Part shown: piece after piece, positions 6,700 through 6,876 of the stretch
Position numbering within the stretch: the first letter of the stretch is position 1
Layout of the letters: each line of letters starts with the position of its first letter
Source: an uncultured Chloroflexota bacterium
Lineage (GTDB): Bacteria; Chloroflexota; Anaerolineae; Aggregatilineales; Phototrophicaceae
Direction: 5' to 3'
Assembly: GCA_903904765.1 (NCBI GenBank)
Contig: CAIVEA010000138.1
Coordinates: 1-6,876 of the forward strand
DNA length: 6,876 nt
Translations under genes and position numbers: made by a program
Notes under the pieces: generated by a model
The model's input: the letters and a program-made list of their open reading frames with translations, nothing else
Told to the model about the DNA's origin: nothing
Databases searched by the model: none

Positions 6700-6876
6700 T
6701 TAGCCGCCCTGACCATCCACCCATGCCTGCACCTTAGCAGGATCGCTGGAGAAGAAGTCAACGGGGGTCATGTTGTAGATGACACCGGGGCTGGGTTCGC
6801 CCTTGATGGCGGCCAGCGCCAGATCGAGCGCGGTCTTGCCGAATTCTTCAGCGACCATAGCGTTGATGTACTTGAC
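6700..6876 (-). CDS. C-terminal end of probable sugar-binding protein of the ABC transporter (partial)
   Basis: The minus-strand frame is open from the window edge to a TAA at 6702-6700, giving the last 58 residues, which end ...VQAWVDGQGG. The visible part includes ALDLALAAIKGEPSPGVIYNM followed by a PVDFF segment, matching the end of periplasmic sugar-binding proteins of the RbsB/XylF type (final helix, crossing strand, short polar tail). Position supports this: binding protein, ATPase and permease in order is the standard layout. Codon choice is strikingly biased: all four Lys are AAG, all three Phe TTC, both Tyr TAC, and about three quarters of codons end in G or C, much more than in the genes downstream. 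This fits a highly expressed gene. The protein would be secreted or lipid-anchored outside the membrane; its signal sequence lies beyond the window. The identification rests on position and general pattern rather than a diagnostic motif. Confidence 0.72.
   Translation of the reverse strand, partial: VKYINAMVAEEFGKTALDLALAAIKGEPSPGVIYNMTPVDFFSSDPAKVQAWVDGQGG

Noticed and set aside
1..6876. CRISPR array, tRNA or rRNA gene, insertion sequence or phage attachment site
   Set aside because: No spaced direct repeats, cloverleaf-like sequence, transposase reading frame or flanking inverted repeats were seen on reading both strands; nearly all of the window is filled by known gene families.

Overview
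This window is ordinary bacterial chromosomal sequence of moderate G+C. It carries parts of two ABC import systems that converge on a short gap at about 1170-1383. All genes have bacterial Shine-Dalgarno sites and are tightly packed. No tRNA, rRNA, CRISPR array or intact mobile element is visible. The host cannot be fixed from the sequence. The gene mix and a short helix-turn-helix remnant would fit a member of the Chloroflexota, but that is a weak guess.

Plus strand, 1-1169: the 3' end of a peptide-transporter ATPase of the DppD/OppD type (1-171) overlaps by four bases (ATGA) a complete second ATPase of the DppF/OppF type (168-1169). This is the end of a di-/oligopeptide (or nickel/oligosaccharide) ABC operon whose permeases and binding protein would lie upstream. 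Both ATPases end in the same four-cysteine tail.

Convergent gap, 1170-1383: it holds a G+C-rich helix-turn-helix protein remnant, in frame with the upstream stop codon, and then two hairpins.

Minus strand, 6876-1384, read right to left: (i) the C-terminal end of what is probably a sugar-binding protein with strongly biased codons (6700-6876); (ii) a 16-bp hairpin plus T run, which is a terminator or attenuator (6633-6672); (iii) an RbsA-type double ATPase (5073-6569); (iv) an RbsC-type permease (4057-5070); (v) an FGGY carbohydrate kinase (2471-4021); (vi) a zinc-type medium-chain dehydrogenase close to galactitol-1-phosphate dehydrogenase GatD (1384-2445). Gaps inside (iii)-(vi) are 2, 35 and 25 bases, so these four are almost certainly one operon.

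Working together, the binding protein, permease and ATPase would import an unphosphorylated sugar or polyol, which the kinase and dehydrogenase would then bring into central metabolism. Either the polyol is oxidised to a ketose and then phosphorylated, or it is phosphorylated first and the polyol phosphate is oxidised, as GatD does. The sequence alone does not decide. The most unusual detail is in the dehydrogenase: the structural-zinc loop keeps its full length, but all four expected cysteines are replaced (His, Ser, Ser, Ser), while the catalytic-zinc ligands remain. I found no clearly new system here; the notable points are this dehydrogenase, the uncertain kinase substrate and the gene remnant.
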